Shown: positions 1 to 13,702, counted from the stretch's first letter. The stretch: DNA of 64,000 nt from Piscicola geometra (GCA_943735955.1 OX030963.1:1363931-1427930); one strand, 5' to 3'. The notes: generated by a model not told the origin, from the letters alone. Numbers and translations are program-made.

Positions 1-3000
1 CTTCCCTTCTCACTGATGTGCAACAGCCTTCTACATTCCTAATCACGAACTCAGCAACTCCAGGTTAGCTCGTCGGTTTTGTGCTTTGCAAGCTCATTTA
101 TTTAGTTGAATTAACTCCCGTTGTCTCTTTGTTACAGACGATGTGATGATAAACAAACACGTGGCCATTTACCGTGGAAAGTCTGTGGCTGGAACGTATC
201 AGTTTGGTGAAGCTAAAGAATGGGAACAGTTAGGAGGAGATGATAAAGTGTTATCACTAGAGGTATTTATTTATAGGGGAACAAATATTATGTTGAAAAC
301 GTATACTTAATAAATTTCGTTCTTTTATTTAGTTTTTAACCTTTCAAATTTTTTAAAGTTCAATATTTAAAAGTTTTTATTATTATTTGTCAAGCTCCTG
401 AACCCTCAAAAAGCTACTATCAAGTTCAACCTTGCGAAAGTAAAACGCAAGGTTTCAGACAAAGTGGTTCAGCTGGCTAAGGAAAACCCTCCTGTAGAAG
501 TGTTATTCGTTAGAAAAATAATTCCTGATAGTTTGCAAACACCATTTGAAATTATAAACCAGTATGACAATAGAGTTGAAATAAAGATCACGAGAGGATT
601 ATTACGTTGGTATTTAAGCTTTTTGAATTGCTTAAATTGAATCAGTTTTTAAGCTAAATTGAACCAAATGTGTAAATCTTATTCAAAAAGTTGATAAGTC
701 AAAAAATAGTGTTGTTTTAATAATGATTGTTTCACAATTTTGTATTTATTTGGAAAATATATTTTAATTTTCGAAATGTACTTTCATTTCAAAATCTTCT
801 CTCAACATTTTTTGCAGCAATATCTAAGTTTTTTTCCAATACCTAAGTTTTTTTCCAATATCTAAGTTTTTTTCCAATATCTAAGTTTTTTCCAATATCT
901 AAGTTTTTTTCCAATATCTAAGTTTTTTTCCAATATCTAAGTTTTTTTCCAATATCTAAGTTTTTCCAATATCTAAGTTTTTTCTAATATCTAAGTTTTT
1001 TTTCCAATATCAAAGTTTTTTTTCAATATGCAAGTTTTTTCCAATATGCAAGTTTTTTCCAATATCTAAGTTTTTTTTCCAATATCTAAGTTTTTTTTCA
1101 ATTCCAAGTTTTTTTCCCAATATCTAAGTTTTTTTTCCAATATCTCAGTTTTTTTCAATGTCTATCTTTTTTCCATTATCTAAGCTTTTTTTCAATATCT
1201 AAGTTTTTTTTCCAATATCTAAGTTTTTTTTCAATTCCAAGTTTTTTTCCCAATATCTAAGTTTTTTTTCCAATATCTCAGTTTTTTTCAATGTCTATCT
1301 TTTTTCCATTATCTAAGCTTTTTTTCAATATCTAAGTTTTTTTTCCAATATCTAAGTTTTTTCCCAATATCTAAGTTTTTTTCAAATATCTAAGTTTTTT
1401 TCCAATATCTGAGTTTTTTTCCAATATCTAAGTTTTTTTCAATATCTATGTTTTTTCCATTATCTAAGTTTTTTTCAATATCTAAGTTTTTTTCAATATT
1501 TAAGTTTTTTTTCCAATATCTAAGTTTTTTTAAATATCTATGTTTTTTCCATTATCTAAGTTTTTTTTTCCAATATCTATGTTTTTTTCAATATCTATTT
1601 TTTTCCCAATATCTAAGTTTTTTCCCAATATCTAAGTTTTTTTCAAATATCTAAGTTTTTTCTTAATATCTAAGATTTTTTCCAAGATCTAAGTTTTTTT
1701 CAATATCTAAGTTTTTTTCCAATATCTAAGTTTTTTTTCCGCAAAATTCAAATTTGTATATCAAAATGTTATATTAAACTTTTTTTCATATTAAATTTTT
1801 TAATATTTGTTATATTGGAGTTTTTCTATTTAAGTATTTGTTATATTGAAGTTTTTCTGTTTAAGTATTTATAATATTTTTACTTTTTTTTATTCAATAG
1901 AAATAATCACACCTTAATTTCATCTTCTCTTTCAAGCATCTTCAAAAGTTCTCACTCCGACGGATTGTAAACTTGCCACTTCCAGATTCATGAACCTAGG
2001 GGGAACTTTGACGTTGGAGGTGGGAAGGATGTCTATGAAAGTCACTTGAACCTGATATACTAAAATTAAATTGAGTTTAATAAAATAGGTTTTAATCAAA
2101 ATAACAAAGTTTTGTTTAAATAAAATAATTCAATAGAATGATACACGTTTTAAACAAATAAATTGATTTTAATATAGTAAGATCAACACTCAAATGAATT
2201 CAAAAATGATTTTGAATAATATTTTAATAAATTTTTTCAGATAAAGAAAAACCCACCAAGTGTGCTCGAAATCAAGCTTAAACTTAAATGGGTTTTATTT
2301 CATGACGAGGATGTGACTTTGCACGCTGGCAGGAAAACTATCGTTAGACTAATTCCAACTAGAACCGATTCACCTTGTGAGTTTGCTGGAGCAGGTGTGG
2401 AGATTGAGGCTACCACAAGCGCTGTGGATTCCCCTATAGGTATGTCATTGAAAAAATAATTAAACGGAAAAAATTCAGACATTCTAATTCAACTGTTAGA
2501 TTTATTAACCAAATTTAATGTTTTCATTTATATCTCAAGATATTGGTGAGGGTGAAACAGTTGAAATCCTTAAGTTTGGTATAGAGAAGAAACTAAAGAT
2601 GACACGTGGAAAGAGGGAGTTTGTGCCTATCAGCTTTGAGGTGCGTTCCTTGTTAAAATGAAGAAAAATACTTCAAAGGCTACCCCTAATGAGCCAATGT
2701 TTTGATAATTCATTAGAGTTCCCACATTTAGATTTAATTTATAATGAATTATTTAATTAATTAAAGGAAAAAATAAGCACACATCAAACGATACACCCCT
2801 AATGAGCTAATTTTTAACAAATTTATGAAATTATTTTCCCACGTTTATGTGTAACCCATTAGGAATAATTTTTTTAATCAACACAATTCAAACGATAATT
2901 CAACCTACGAGCAGGTTAAGGGAAAAGATGATAAAAAAGCCACTTTCACTCTCAATCCTGCCCAACCACCTATAGCTCTTCCCAGTCAGAAAGAGACCTT

Positions 3001-5882
3001 GGTGGTGGTGCCAAGATCTAGATATGTAGATGGTCAGACTATTACATTAGATGTGACAATGAATGTAGGGTATAAGGGGCATGTGGTCATCACCAATGCC
3101 AAGGGAGGTGAGTAGGGGTGGAATCGTTTGAAAGCTTAGCGGGTCTTTTTGAGAGTTTTGATGTTGCAATGATGTGAAGCGGAAAATATTGTTTGTGGCG
3201 TGATGAAAGTTGGGATGGAAGTTTGGAAAGGTTCGGGAGGAGTGGGAGAGTTTCCGCTTTGGGTGTTTAAGGAAAGTGAGTTTAGAGTAAAAGAAATTTG
3301 TTCTCATTGTTTATTCTCCACGAAACTATCGAAAATATTGTTTGGAATTTGATGAAAAATATGGATTAAAACTTTAAATATTTTTGTTTTAGATATTAAG
3401 TAAATCGAATAAATGTAAAACACTCTTGAGTCCTTGTTTAATTCAATGAAATCTTTTATTACCAATAAACTCTCCATCCTTTAGAAATACCCACGATCAA
3501 ACAATACGATAAAGAGACCAACTTTGTTTGTTTGGACCAAAGTTGTAAGTTCGACATTGAAAAGAAAAAAGATAATGTTCTTCTCTATGTCGAACTCGAA
3601 GCTGGCGTGAGTATTCTCTCGAAATATAAATGATTTTGTCTTTTAATCAGTAAAAAGTTTTTTAAATAAATTTCTTGCGATCTGTATATAAAAAATTATA
3701 TTTTTGTCTTCATTAAACGTTTCCACATAATGATTTTGTGTTAATTGGGTGCTTTATAAACCACTCTAGGTGCCAGCTACTGCGAAACCAAAGCTGACGG
3801 TAGAATCGACGGTGAAACACGAGATGGAACTTCAAGCGAACGTACTGGAAGTCGTAAGATTGAGGAAGGATGAGTTTGGAGGCGTTTTAAGCTGCTCCTT
3901 TTCTTCACCAGAGCCTTTTAAATTGATTTCGAATGCAGTAAAGCCTTTTACATTCCCAATCATAAAGCCTTCTCCATTCCTAATCACGAACTCAGCAACT
4001 CCAGGTTAGCTCGTCGGTTTTGTGTTTTGTAAGCAAATTGGAATATTAAATTATTCCCTGTTGTCTCTTTGTTACAGACAAAGTAATGATAGACAGAAAA
4101 GTGGCTATTTACCGTGGAAAGCCTGCGACTGGAACGTATCAGTTTGGTGCTCAGAGCGAATATCAAGTAACAAAAATAGAACTCCAGGTGGTTATAAAGT
4201 TTTTCATTTTTATAAATATTAATATTAAAATATTTTTTTTTCCAATTGTTTTATTGAATAATTATAAAGTTCATTTAATAAAATAATGCTATGTTTTTTC
4301 TATTTTTGAATCGTTTAAAACTTTAAAATATTCATTTCTGAAGTTTTTTTTCAGCTCCTGCAACCTGATGAAGCCTCTATAGAATTCGACATAATAAACG
4401 CTGAGGCACAAACAGAAGAAGACACAATAAAAAGGGTCCAAATGGATATTATTAAAAATTCTTCTTTGTATTTCTTTAAGGACGAACTTAAAAGTACCGA
4501 GCCTACAGGCTTTAAAATAATACAAAAGAATGAAGCTAGAGTTCATATGAAGATTGAACGAACAGTTTTTGGTTGGTATTTGAAAATTTTAACTTTGTTG
4601 AACCAAACACTTGTCTTTGACCAAAAGTCAAAACTAATTGAACTATTTCATTAACCTTATTAACTAGTCCAAAATTCTAAATTAATTTCTGAAATCCCTA
4701 GATTTTGAAGAAATGTTGCCGGAACACTCAGGTTTTCTGGACAACCACAAAAATTTCTTTCTGAGAAGACCTTCGCACCAGAGAGATATTACTCTGATCC
4801 TCAAGGTTTTTAGTTAATAAAAAAAAGTTCTATATCAATTTTTTTTAAATTGGTTTTAATTTAATGTCAAAACTTTCTTCCTGATTGATTAGATTTTATT
4901 TAGATTTAATCAGTTATTTTATCTTTTTAAACTATTCTTTTAAGTAAAATAAACTAATAACACAACACAACAGTTTATTTGCAAGCAAATAAATTCCGAA
5001 ATCGAAGCAAATAAATGCAATTCAATGAAAAGTTTCTATACTGAAATTAATTTTTAATAAAGTTTTCGATACCAATTTTATTTTTAACAAACTTATTCTA
5101 CAAACACCCTACCCAGACCACGCCAGACTCGTCTAAACCGACGAGCACTTTGACCATTGGTGATGACGTTGTCGAGGTTGGCCGGGTTCCCACGTACTAC
5201 CACATTCGGCAGAAAGACTTCACTTCTTCCAAAGAACTGCTCATCAAACTGAAGGAAGGTGGTGCGAAAGTGAGGTACACAGTGATCGATGAAAATGGTG
5301 AGTTTTTTTTAGCTTGGTGGCTTAGTTCTTCATTTATTATTTATTTGGCTACAGGAAGCATGGACAGTGACGTGGCCATTTACCGTGGAAGGCCTGGGAA
5401 TGGAACGTATCGGTTTGGAATGCCAGATGGGAAGGATACTGAAATAAAGAAAGTTTTCAAACTTAAGGTATTTTCTAAAGTTGTCAAATTAAAAAATATT
5501 TTATTTAATAAAAAAATAGAAACAAAAATTTGGTTTTTACGACAAAATATGCAATTAATTTTATATTTAATTGCAATTTTTACCTTTAACTTTTTTTAAC
5601 CTTCAATATATTATTTTTTATTGTTTTTGATTATTTCAGTTTCAGCTTCTGAGCCATGGACCAGCTTCTATAGAGTTTGACATCATAAACTATGGGACTC
5701 TGAAATCCGGAGAGTTCAAAACGGTTCAACTTGGCCCGAACGAAGCATCTAAATATCAGTTATTCTTTGCTGAGGAAATTTACGATCACTTTGCAACAGA
5801 CTTTAACATAAAAAACGATAAAGACGGTATAATTGAAATGAAAATCACGAGAATGCTATATGGTACGTATGTGACAGATTAA
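1..5882 (+). CDS. Gene L: secreted-type multi-module protein, 3' part (5' end outside window)
   Basis: No named family recognised. Exons read with GT-AG sites: 1-63, 138-262, 395-605, 1937-2019, 2241-2439, 2540-2640, 2915-3107, 3485-3606, 3770-4004, 4078-4187, 4355-4571, 4702-4805, 5117-5297, 5355-5467 and 5646-5882. Modules are encoded by exon pairs: a phase-1 intron separates modules and a phase-0 intron splits each one. Calling the types A-D by homology to gene R, the order is (end of C)-D-A-B-C-D-E-D, so an ABCD block appears to have been internally duplicated. The recurrent D signature is VAIYRG(K/R)(P/S)xxGTY(Q/R)FG. The last D exon has either a donor at 5863 or reads on eight codons to a TAA at 5880-5882; I found no EGF tail downstream, unlike gene R. 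Domains look like beta-sandwich repeats from their alternating hydrophobic pattern, which is inference. Secretion is inferred from gene R, because the signal peptide exon is not in the window. Confidence 0.75.
820..1738. repeat. Satellite-like array, about 19-bp unit, in a gene L intron
   Basis: Some 45 imperfect copies of a unit like CCAATATCTAAGTTTTTTT, with variable T-run length and occasional TATG/CAAG variants. A larger block is itself duplicated: the stretch around 1100-1190 recurs around 1220-1310. It lies inside the intron between exons 395-605 and 1937-2019. It is highly strand-asymmetric (T on +). ORFs over it are repeat translations, not genes. Confidence 0.9.
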
Positions 5883-6750
5883 AAGTCGTTGAATTGAAAC
5901 ATTTTCCTTGATTAAAAATGAAAATAATTAAGACAATTTAAGGCAATTAGTGAAATAGGAAAAAATTATTAAGCAATCCATTGAATGCCTGATTCAATCA
6001 GACAATCTTCTGAATAAATCGTTTCTTTCAATTTTATATAATAGTTTTATTCAGTTAAATATTTTATTGCAAAAGGTTAGAGGTTAATAGCATTTTATTT
6101 AATAAATCTGAAAAAATAATTTTAATGTTTAATTTTATAATTTTTGTCTACATTTTGATTGAATAAGACATTCTATCGATTGCCTAAAAATATTAGGAAT
6201 TCCGTGGATTTTTCAATTCTACACTTTGCCGGGAACATATACATAGTTATTTGTATTTTAATTAAGAATACTAAGATAGAATGTTTTGCTGATGAATTTA
6301 TTGATAACAGTGTAAATATCACGATGTAACAAGAAATAAAAAAAGTATTTCATAATCATTTTCAAGTAACTAAATGCATCACAATATTAATTTGTTAAAC
6401 ATTACCATCATTCATCCATATATTTAGAAATACTTATTTTTCAAATTGTTTGCAACTTATTTATATGTACTTTCTCTCTTTATTTTTTTATCCTCTTGTT
6501 AATTTTGTCTAATATTTATTAAATAAAATTTAGTTATCATTTGCACATTTTCACAATTAGTTTTCACAAAACTAGGGCGTTCACACAAACATTCGAAATT
6601 ACGAATGAAAAAGTGAAAATAATTCGATCTAGATATGACAGTTTGCTTTTGATCCGTGTTTGATCAAGTCTGAAAATAAAAATTAATAATTTTTTTGTTT
6701 TTTTAATTTAATAAACAACAGTCGAGAAATGTTTAATTAATTTTAAATGG
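5883..6750. other. Intergenic, convergent 3' ends of gene L and DUR3-like gene
   Basis: AT-rich sequence between the end of gene L (+) and the stop of the DUR3-like gene (-). I see several AATAAA-type signals on both strands that could serve either 3' end, but no further exon, including no EGF exon for gene L. Confidence 0.5.
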
Positions 6751-9700
6751 TCAAACAGGCTCACTTGTACAATGTAGCAGGGCCACACAAGAATTCTCAT
6801 CTTTTCCACAAATCCCTTTTTCCTTCTCATCTTCCTCTCTTCCATGCACTTTGCATTGACTTCTCCCAAGCCAATCCCCCTTGCAACCACCCACAACCTT
6901 CATATCCAAACGTCTCAAACGAGGAGTGAAACAAGTCTCCTGCCACCTAGCGAGTCTTTTAAAACTTTCTCTAATCGCCAAAACCTCCAACAACACCGTT
7001 AATACCACCACTAAAACCGCCATACACCAGCCCACAGCGCCCACCACCTCCCTCCAGACGCTGAACGCATCTCTCGTCAACACACCTTCAACGAACGTGG
7101 CCGCACAAAGAGCGATCATCGCCGTTGGAAACAACACCGCAGAGATGTATGCTGTTAGTTCTGAGCGGATGTGCTGTCGCTTGAAGACTCTGTAGGCTTC
7201 TTCGTAGCGATTGACCAAGGCCGAACCAATCGTGCTCCCCGAAAAGTTGTCTTGCTGCAGCCAAGAGACGAGGGGTGAGTCGATGAGAAGTGTGTTGATC
7301 CAAGCTTCTTTCATCCTTTCTTCCTCCATGCTGAAGCTATAATCATCATCAAGACCACTCTCCTCCATATCCATCTTGTACCACCACACCCTCGAAAGAT
7401 TACTCTTCTTTAGCGCTGTACTTTTCAAAGGCTTTTTCGCGCAAGTGATGATGATGATCACAAGAGTGCTGATGACGATACCGACTAATTGAGCAATTAG
7501 TATAACCAGGATGGATGGGATGGCTTGGAACGATGGAGTGTATCCAAAGGAGTAGTAAAAAGACAGGATGAGAAACGACGAAAGCAACCCTGCAATCCAT
7601 CCAAACAGCATTCCAGTAGACCTTTTCCAGGTGAAGGTCGCAAAGAGGGGAGAGAGGAGAGGAGCCGTTGAAATTCCCAGAATATGGAAAAGCCATTCGG
7701 TGTTGAGACGGAAAGAGAGCAGCAAGTAAGTGGCGCTCATGACCACCAGGCAGGACGCCACTACAAAGACGTTCTTGCTGCGAAAGTTCTGAGCCTGTCG
7801 GTGCAGGAAAGCATCCACCAGCCGCAACTTGCGTTTGAAGGTGGCATAGTTGGAGGAAGTTCTCTGGCATGCGACATCGCTGCAGTGGTAAGCCATTCCA
7901 CAACTGTGTTTTTTATTAAGTAATAAAAATGGATTTTTGTAGTTATTCTTGTTAATTCTATCATGTTCCTCATCATCATCTTCATCGTCGTTTCCACATC
8001 TTTCATACTGCCCGCTCTTGTAATCCTTCCTCAGACGTTTGCACAACTTGAACGAGAGCTTGGCGGTGACTGGCGCTGAGTCTAGGTGGGTGAAAGGGTT
8101 CAAGTATGTGTCGTACACGTCACAGACCAACAGACGGGAGAGGGAAAGGATTTGAGGGCAAATGGAGGCGAGACAGATGACTGTGGTGGCGAGGACCAAC
8201 AGGTGGTGGGAGTTTCTGCCCAGGATTGCATTGAACGCATGTGTCGCTATTTGCTCTGGATTGGTTGTTTTATAGTTTCAGTTATATTTTTTCCCCATTA
8301 TTATTATTTAAATATTTCAGCAAAAGTATTTTTTAAATAAATTTATAAGTTAGAATCTAAATGTTTTATAATCATGTAAATTATTCATACAAATTATTTT
8401 TGTAGTAAAGTTATAATTTTAAATAAATAGGCTGCTTTCCACCTTGTTGAAATATTTTTAGTTACCAACACAAACCTGGATTGACGTACGAAAGATTGGA
8501 AAGAGGGTCGGATTGGAGGTGGTTTTGTTGGGATAGGAAAGAGGTAATAGCAATGCCAAAGACAAATGACGTGGTTGAGAGAAGGCTTGAGAAGGTGATG
8601 GCACCTTGTGGGTGTGGGGGTAGGGTAAAAATTTAATGGAAAAATACAATAAAAAACTAAATCACCCTACTCAAACCCTATCACCAAAAAAATCTCCCCC
8701 CCCCTTCCATCTTTGTTCTTCTCACCCAAATATCTCATCAATTTCAAGACGCAACCCACTCACCAAACAGCTGGGCAGCCACGGAAGCAGACGCCTTGGA
8801 GGCTGTGACGATGCTCCAGAAGGATTGGTCGGTGAGGGTGGTGCTGAAGAGAGCTTGGTGGATTAGATAAAAAAACTGATTAATTTTAGTATTTTAAATT
8901 ATTAAAAGCTAATTCAATGGTTTTATCTATATCTCTCCTTATTTAGTAAAATATTAAAAATTGAAGTGAAAATATGAAGTGAAAACACTTTGAAAACGAA
9001 TAATTAGATATTTATAGATTATGATCGCTTTATTTCTTAGTTTTAGTAAATAAAAAATTAATTTAATTGCAAATAAACTTAATAGGCTCAATTGAATATC
9101 ATTAATTAATTGTTTAAGCGCTTTTTTTACAAGATTCACTCACTTATAAATCGAACACACGATGCAATGACGATGCCGTATATGGGATTTTCAGCCCATC
9201 CAATGTAACAGTTCAAGCCTTGGGGTGGTTATTTATATTAATTAATGATTGTGCATTTGATATTCTAAATGTAATAAATTTAATTTTTTTATTTACTATT
9301 TTTTATTGGTTCATAATTAACTTTAATTATTTTGAAGAATTTTTTTATCAAAGTCAAACTTTTGCATGGGGGTGGAAGAGTGGAAGAAGATGTGTCAAGC
9401 GAGAAAGAGTTTGATGGCGGAGAGATGGGTGGATGGGGAAGAAAAGGAGGTAAAAGAAACCCCTTTGAAGTTAAAAAGTCAGGAAGGGTGGTTGGGTGGA
9501 ATGGAAAAGACAGGTTGAAACGGTCGGGATTGAGATAATGCTGGAAGAGGGAGTGGGATGGAGGCAGGAGGTGGAAGGAGACGAGAGAGACAACGAAGAA
9601 AAAGACGCATGAGCAGAATGAGAAATACATCAGTCCCCCCAACCCGCAAGCCATCACTCCCACCCCAGCCATGGACAGTAAGATGGACGCGATTAGGGCG

Positions 9701-11769
9701 GGTGACAGTTCTGTGGGAGGGATAGAAAGAAGGGATGATTAAATGATGAAACAATGGAAGAATAAATAAATAAATATAAAATGAGAGGATGAATGAAAAT
9801 AATTTAATTTAATTATCTGGAAGTAGAATGAACGGAAACTTTTTTTAATAGAGACATAAAACTCTGCATAAAAAATTGATTAGAAGTTTGAAAAGTAAAT
9901 GATCAAAACCCTGAGTGAAGGAAGAGAGAATGGTGGATGAGTCAGAAAGGATGATGCAGGCGATGATGACGTTGGTAACTGTTGCTATGGTAACCATGAA
10001 GACATGCGTAGTGACGCCGAATCTGGCTTTGATAACCTGGGTAAGAGTAGGGATGGAAAATTTAATTTAATTTGTTTTTCAGTTTTAGAATGTTTACAAA
10101 CATCTAACCAAGTTTTAATACTTTTATTAATTTCATTAGTAATAATATTCATGAGAGGGTTTTCGTTAACTAAAACTTTCGTCTGCCCCTAATCAACCTT
10201 TAACTCGACCTTTGTCCCCATCACCTGCAAGAAGGTCTTCGCTCCTGGGGCGATTAGTTTTATCCTGAAAGCCAAAATGGTGGATAGGAAGATTGGGAGG
10301 GTGCATGAAGAGATGAATATCAGCTGACCACTCACTCCAGCCTGTGGTGGTGGTGTTGTGGGGGTGCAGAGAAAGAAAAATGGATTAGTAAAAAGGGTTT
10401 ATGAAGGTATTAAATGTTAGTTTAAATAAATAATAATTAACTTAAAAAATAGCTTTGAATGAAGAAAATATTTTTTCCTTTTCTAACAAACGTTATCTTA
10501 TAAAGATAAATATTTTTAATCAACATATTTCTTACCAAGACGAAACTGGTTGTTGCTCCGACCAAAGATCCTGTATACACCGCCCTAGCAACCACCATAC
10601 ACGTTGCCAAGCAACATGACACCCTTCCACCCATGTCATAAAATGTGTCGATCAACCCGGATTCTTTGTTAGCCTTCCTTATGGAAAATGAAAAGAATGT
10701 GAGTACATCGCATTTATAATTAAGTATAACTATTTTTATTTTATGCTTAGGCTATTTGAAAAACTATTATTTTTGGAAAATATTTAATCTAAATTAGTAT
10801 AAAATCTTGTATAACTGTCTGTGAATAAAACTTGAATTTATAATACACTTCAAACAAAAGATTATTTTCAACAAACTTTATAGCGTAACTCGCCAGTCCG
10901 CATAGGCACAAAACGACGAAGACGGCAATAAACTGGGCCGTAAAAACAGCCACCGACTTCCATTCATCCCAGCTACTTTCTGCGTCATTTTGGGTCAATT
11001 CAGTGAAAGAGTTTGAACGGGAGAGACCGTCTGGTGTGTCGGTGACTTGCGATGGAAAAGTGATGTTGTTGTTGTTGTTGTTCGGATTGGCTAGGGCACT
11101 GCCGGCGATGGGTGCCTGTTATGTGAGAATTTTTAAAGTTTTTGGTGGTTTTTTGCAAGTTGGCATGGGTAAATGTGTTTACGTGTTCGATTTTTTAAAA
11201 GAGTAACATAATTATATTTTCTAAATAATATAATATATGCATTTAATTCTAATAATTGGTTAATAAATTATTTTTAATTTAAAAAGATGTATGCTTCTAT
11301 ACCACAACTGCCTGGTCGCCGCTGAAAGCGTTTCCACCAGAATTACTCGTCTGTCAAATTATTTTTATTCGTTTTAATAGAAAAAACACGAGTTTATATT
11401 AATTATAATTCAAGAATTTACTGTATTAATCAGTTTTAATTATAAATGAGTTTTATTTTCTATATTGTAAAACTATTTAAACACAAACCACGTCTCCATG
11501 CAAAGTCGCGAACTGAGATTCAAGAACCAAAAAGACAAGACTCAACTGCAATACAAAAAACATTTTTAACCACAATCTCCACTAAATATCATTCCAATTT
11601 CTTCTCTTCAGTTTCAACTTTGACTTTTCAAACCGCGAAATGTTTTACAAAATGGCGAATGTTGGTTCTAATTTTCAAACTCTCTCACACGTTTTTATAA
11701 GGCTCTAATCACACCACCAGTCGGAACTAAAGGAGTGGCGTTCTGTACACACACGTGTTTCCAGACCAT
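6751..11769 (-). CDS. DUR3: DUR3-like sodium:solute (urea) symporter, SSS/SLC5 family
   Basis: Membrane symporter of the SSS family, closest in my reading to DUR3 urea transporters. Exons in coding order: 11769-11713 (tentative start), 11350-11303, 11115-10877, 10677-10536, 10341-10225, 10036-9910, 9710-9360, 9218-9144, 8853-8764, 8604-8476 and 8255-6751. All phases agree and give about 959 residues. Landmarks: AGVSGQ followed by a TM helix and an APGAKTFLQ loop (DUR3 has GVSGPFWYA and RAPNAHTF); TxDQSFW (DUR3 VDQSYW); and ICPQILSLSRLLVCDVYDTY before the central loop (DUR3 ELIAVSSxxTYDIYKTY). The C-terminal half has further TM segments and WKRSTGMLFGWIAGL. It is some 250-300 residues longer than plant DUR3, from a Ser/Pro-rich loop in exon 9710-9360 and an acidic loop near 7930-8010. 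Substrate is inference. The first exon rests only on frame and a GT site. Confidence 0.8.
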
Positions 11770-11998
11770 AGCGTCTACTTAGGTTGTGCACTTGAGTAAC
11801 ACACATACAATCAGTGCGATACAATACATTGTAGGGAAATAAAATACAACAGTGCACTAAACGAACTTTTTTTCATACTAAATTTATATTATATTTATTT
11901 TTAAATCAGCCTGAAGTCTCTTTATTCAACAAATAAATCTTTAAAAATTATATTTTTTCTCATTTAATTTCAAAAAAATCAAAATATTAGTCAGTCAG
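11770..11998. other. Short spacer between ASCC1 stop and DUR3 start
   Basis: About 230 bp separate two genes on the same strand. It must hold the DUR3 promoter and the ASCC1 3' UTR. I recognise no specific site. Confidence 0.4.
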
Positions 11999-13600
11999 TC
12001 AGGCATGGTTCGACTCTTGGTTTAAGGCGATGACAGCGTCACTAACGTAGTACCCAGTGGCAGACAGTTCTTTTCCGAAGCGGGAAAGATGCAGTTGTTT
12101 GATGCTTATAGGACAAAAGAGAGAGTGGTTGCAGTGCTGTGAGGGGTGAATAGGGGAGACGATGGAGTAAGGGGTGAAGTAGGTATATTATTTGAAAAAA
12201 CTATTGTTTTTTGTGTATTTATCAATACATCAATAAAAAGGTTCTTTGAAATTCTATTTGAATCTTATTTAAAAAAGTGGAAAAATTTACCTTGAAAATA
12301 TCTGTAGCATCAAAAGTATCAGGCTCCTCTTTATCCTGCCTCAAACCATCATCATTATTATTACCACCTCTTTTAAAACCATCATTACTACTACCACCTC
12401 CTTTATGGCAATCATTACTACTACCACCTCCTTTACGACTATTACTACCACCACCACGATCCCGGCCACTCCCACCACCACCTTCCCCCCGTTTCAGGCG
12501 TTCCCTAAACGTGGTGTTCATGAGGGTGATATGTAGTTTTACCTTGTCATACTGACGTGTCATTAAACCCAAGTCGACAAGGTTATCAACGTATGCCTCG
12601 ACCACCTTTTGAAGACTGGTGATTGGTCGTAGTTGTTTATAGGTCAAGTTTGCTGATCGATATTCAAATTAATTAACCCCCTCACACCCACCCACGCCCC
12701 CACTCCCACCCACGCACATACTCACTTTCCTCCACGCACCCCCCCCCCCCATAAACACCCACCCACTCACCCCTCCATAAAAACCCACCCACTCACCCCC
12801 CCCCCCAATAAACACCCACCCACGCACATACCCACACCCACCCACGCACACATCATCATCCGATACCACATTAGCGTAGAGGACATTCACTGCACTGACG
12901 TCATCGTTCATTATCTCCAATCCATTCATCCTCGCATCCATCCCTTCTGCAGGCAATAAGCCTTCTCTGTGATGAATTGATGGATGGATTGATGGATGAA
13001 TTGATGGATGAATTGATGGATGAATTGATGGATGAATTGATGGATGAATTGATGGATGAATTGATGGATGGATTGATGGATGGATTGATGGATGGATTGA
13101 TGGATGAATTGATGGATGGATTGATGGATGAATTGATGGATGGATTGATGGATGAATTGATGGATGAGCTAATCGATTGTTCAATAAAATAGCGGTTGAA
13201 GACTTCTAGTGATTGAATAAAAATGGATGATCGATTAAGAGATGAATAACACCTCCACATCCATTCTCACGACCCCGTCTTCAACCAAACCCCCCCCCCC
13301 CCTCTTAAACCATTTACCCCGCCCCTCTATTCACCCCTACCCCCCCCCCTCCTCCATTCCCCTCCACTCCACCCACAAGCCTCCTCAATCTTCTGGTCGT
13401 GTTTTCCAACGCCTCGACCACTTGTAGCACCATCTTCTCGCTGTGCAGTGACAGCATCCCCAGCGTTAAATGCAGTTTAGACGCTGTTTGGAATAGACTT
13501 TCGACCACCCCGCGTGACTGAGATTATGGTGGTGGTTTTGGTGGAGATGGTTATGGCGATATTACACACACACACACACACACACACATACACACACACA

Positions 13601-13648
<48 letters not shown>

Positions 13649-13651
13649 AAC

Positions 13652-13702
<51 letters not shown>

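Noticed and set aside
12001..12020. GGTTCGACTCTTGG, resembling a tRNA B box
   Set aside because: It lies in the last codons of ASCC1, and no A box or cloverleaf can be drawn around it.
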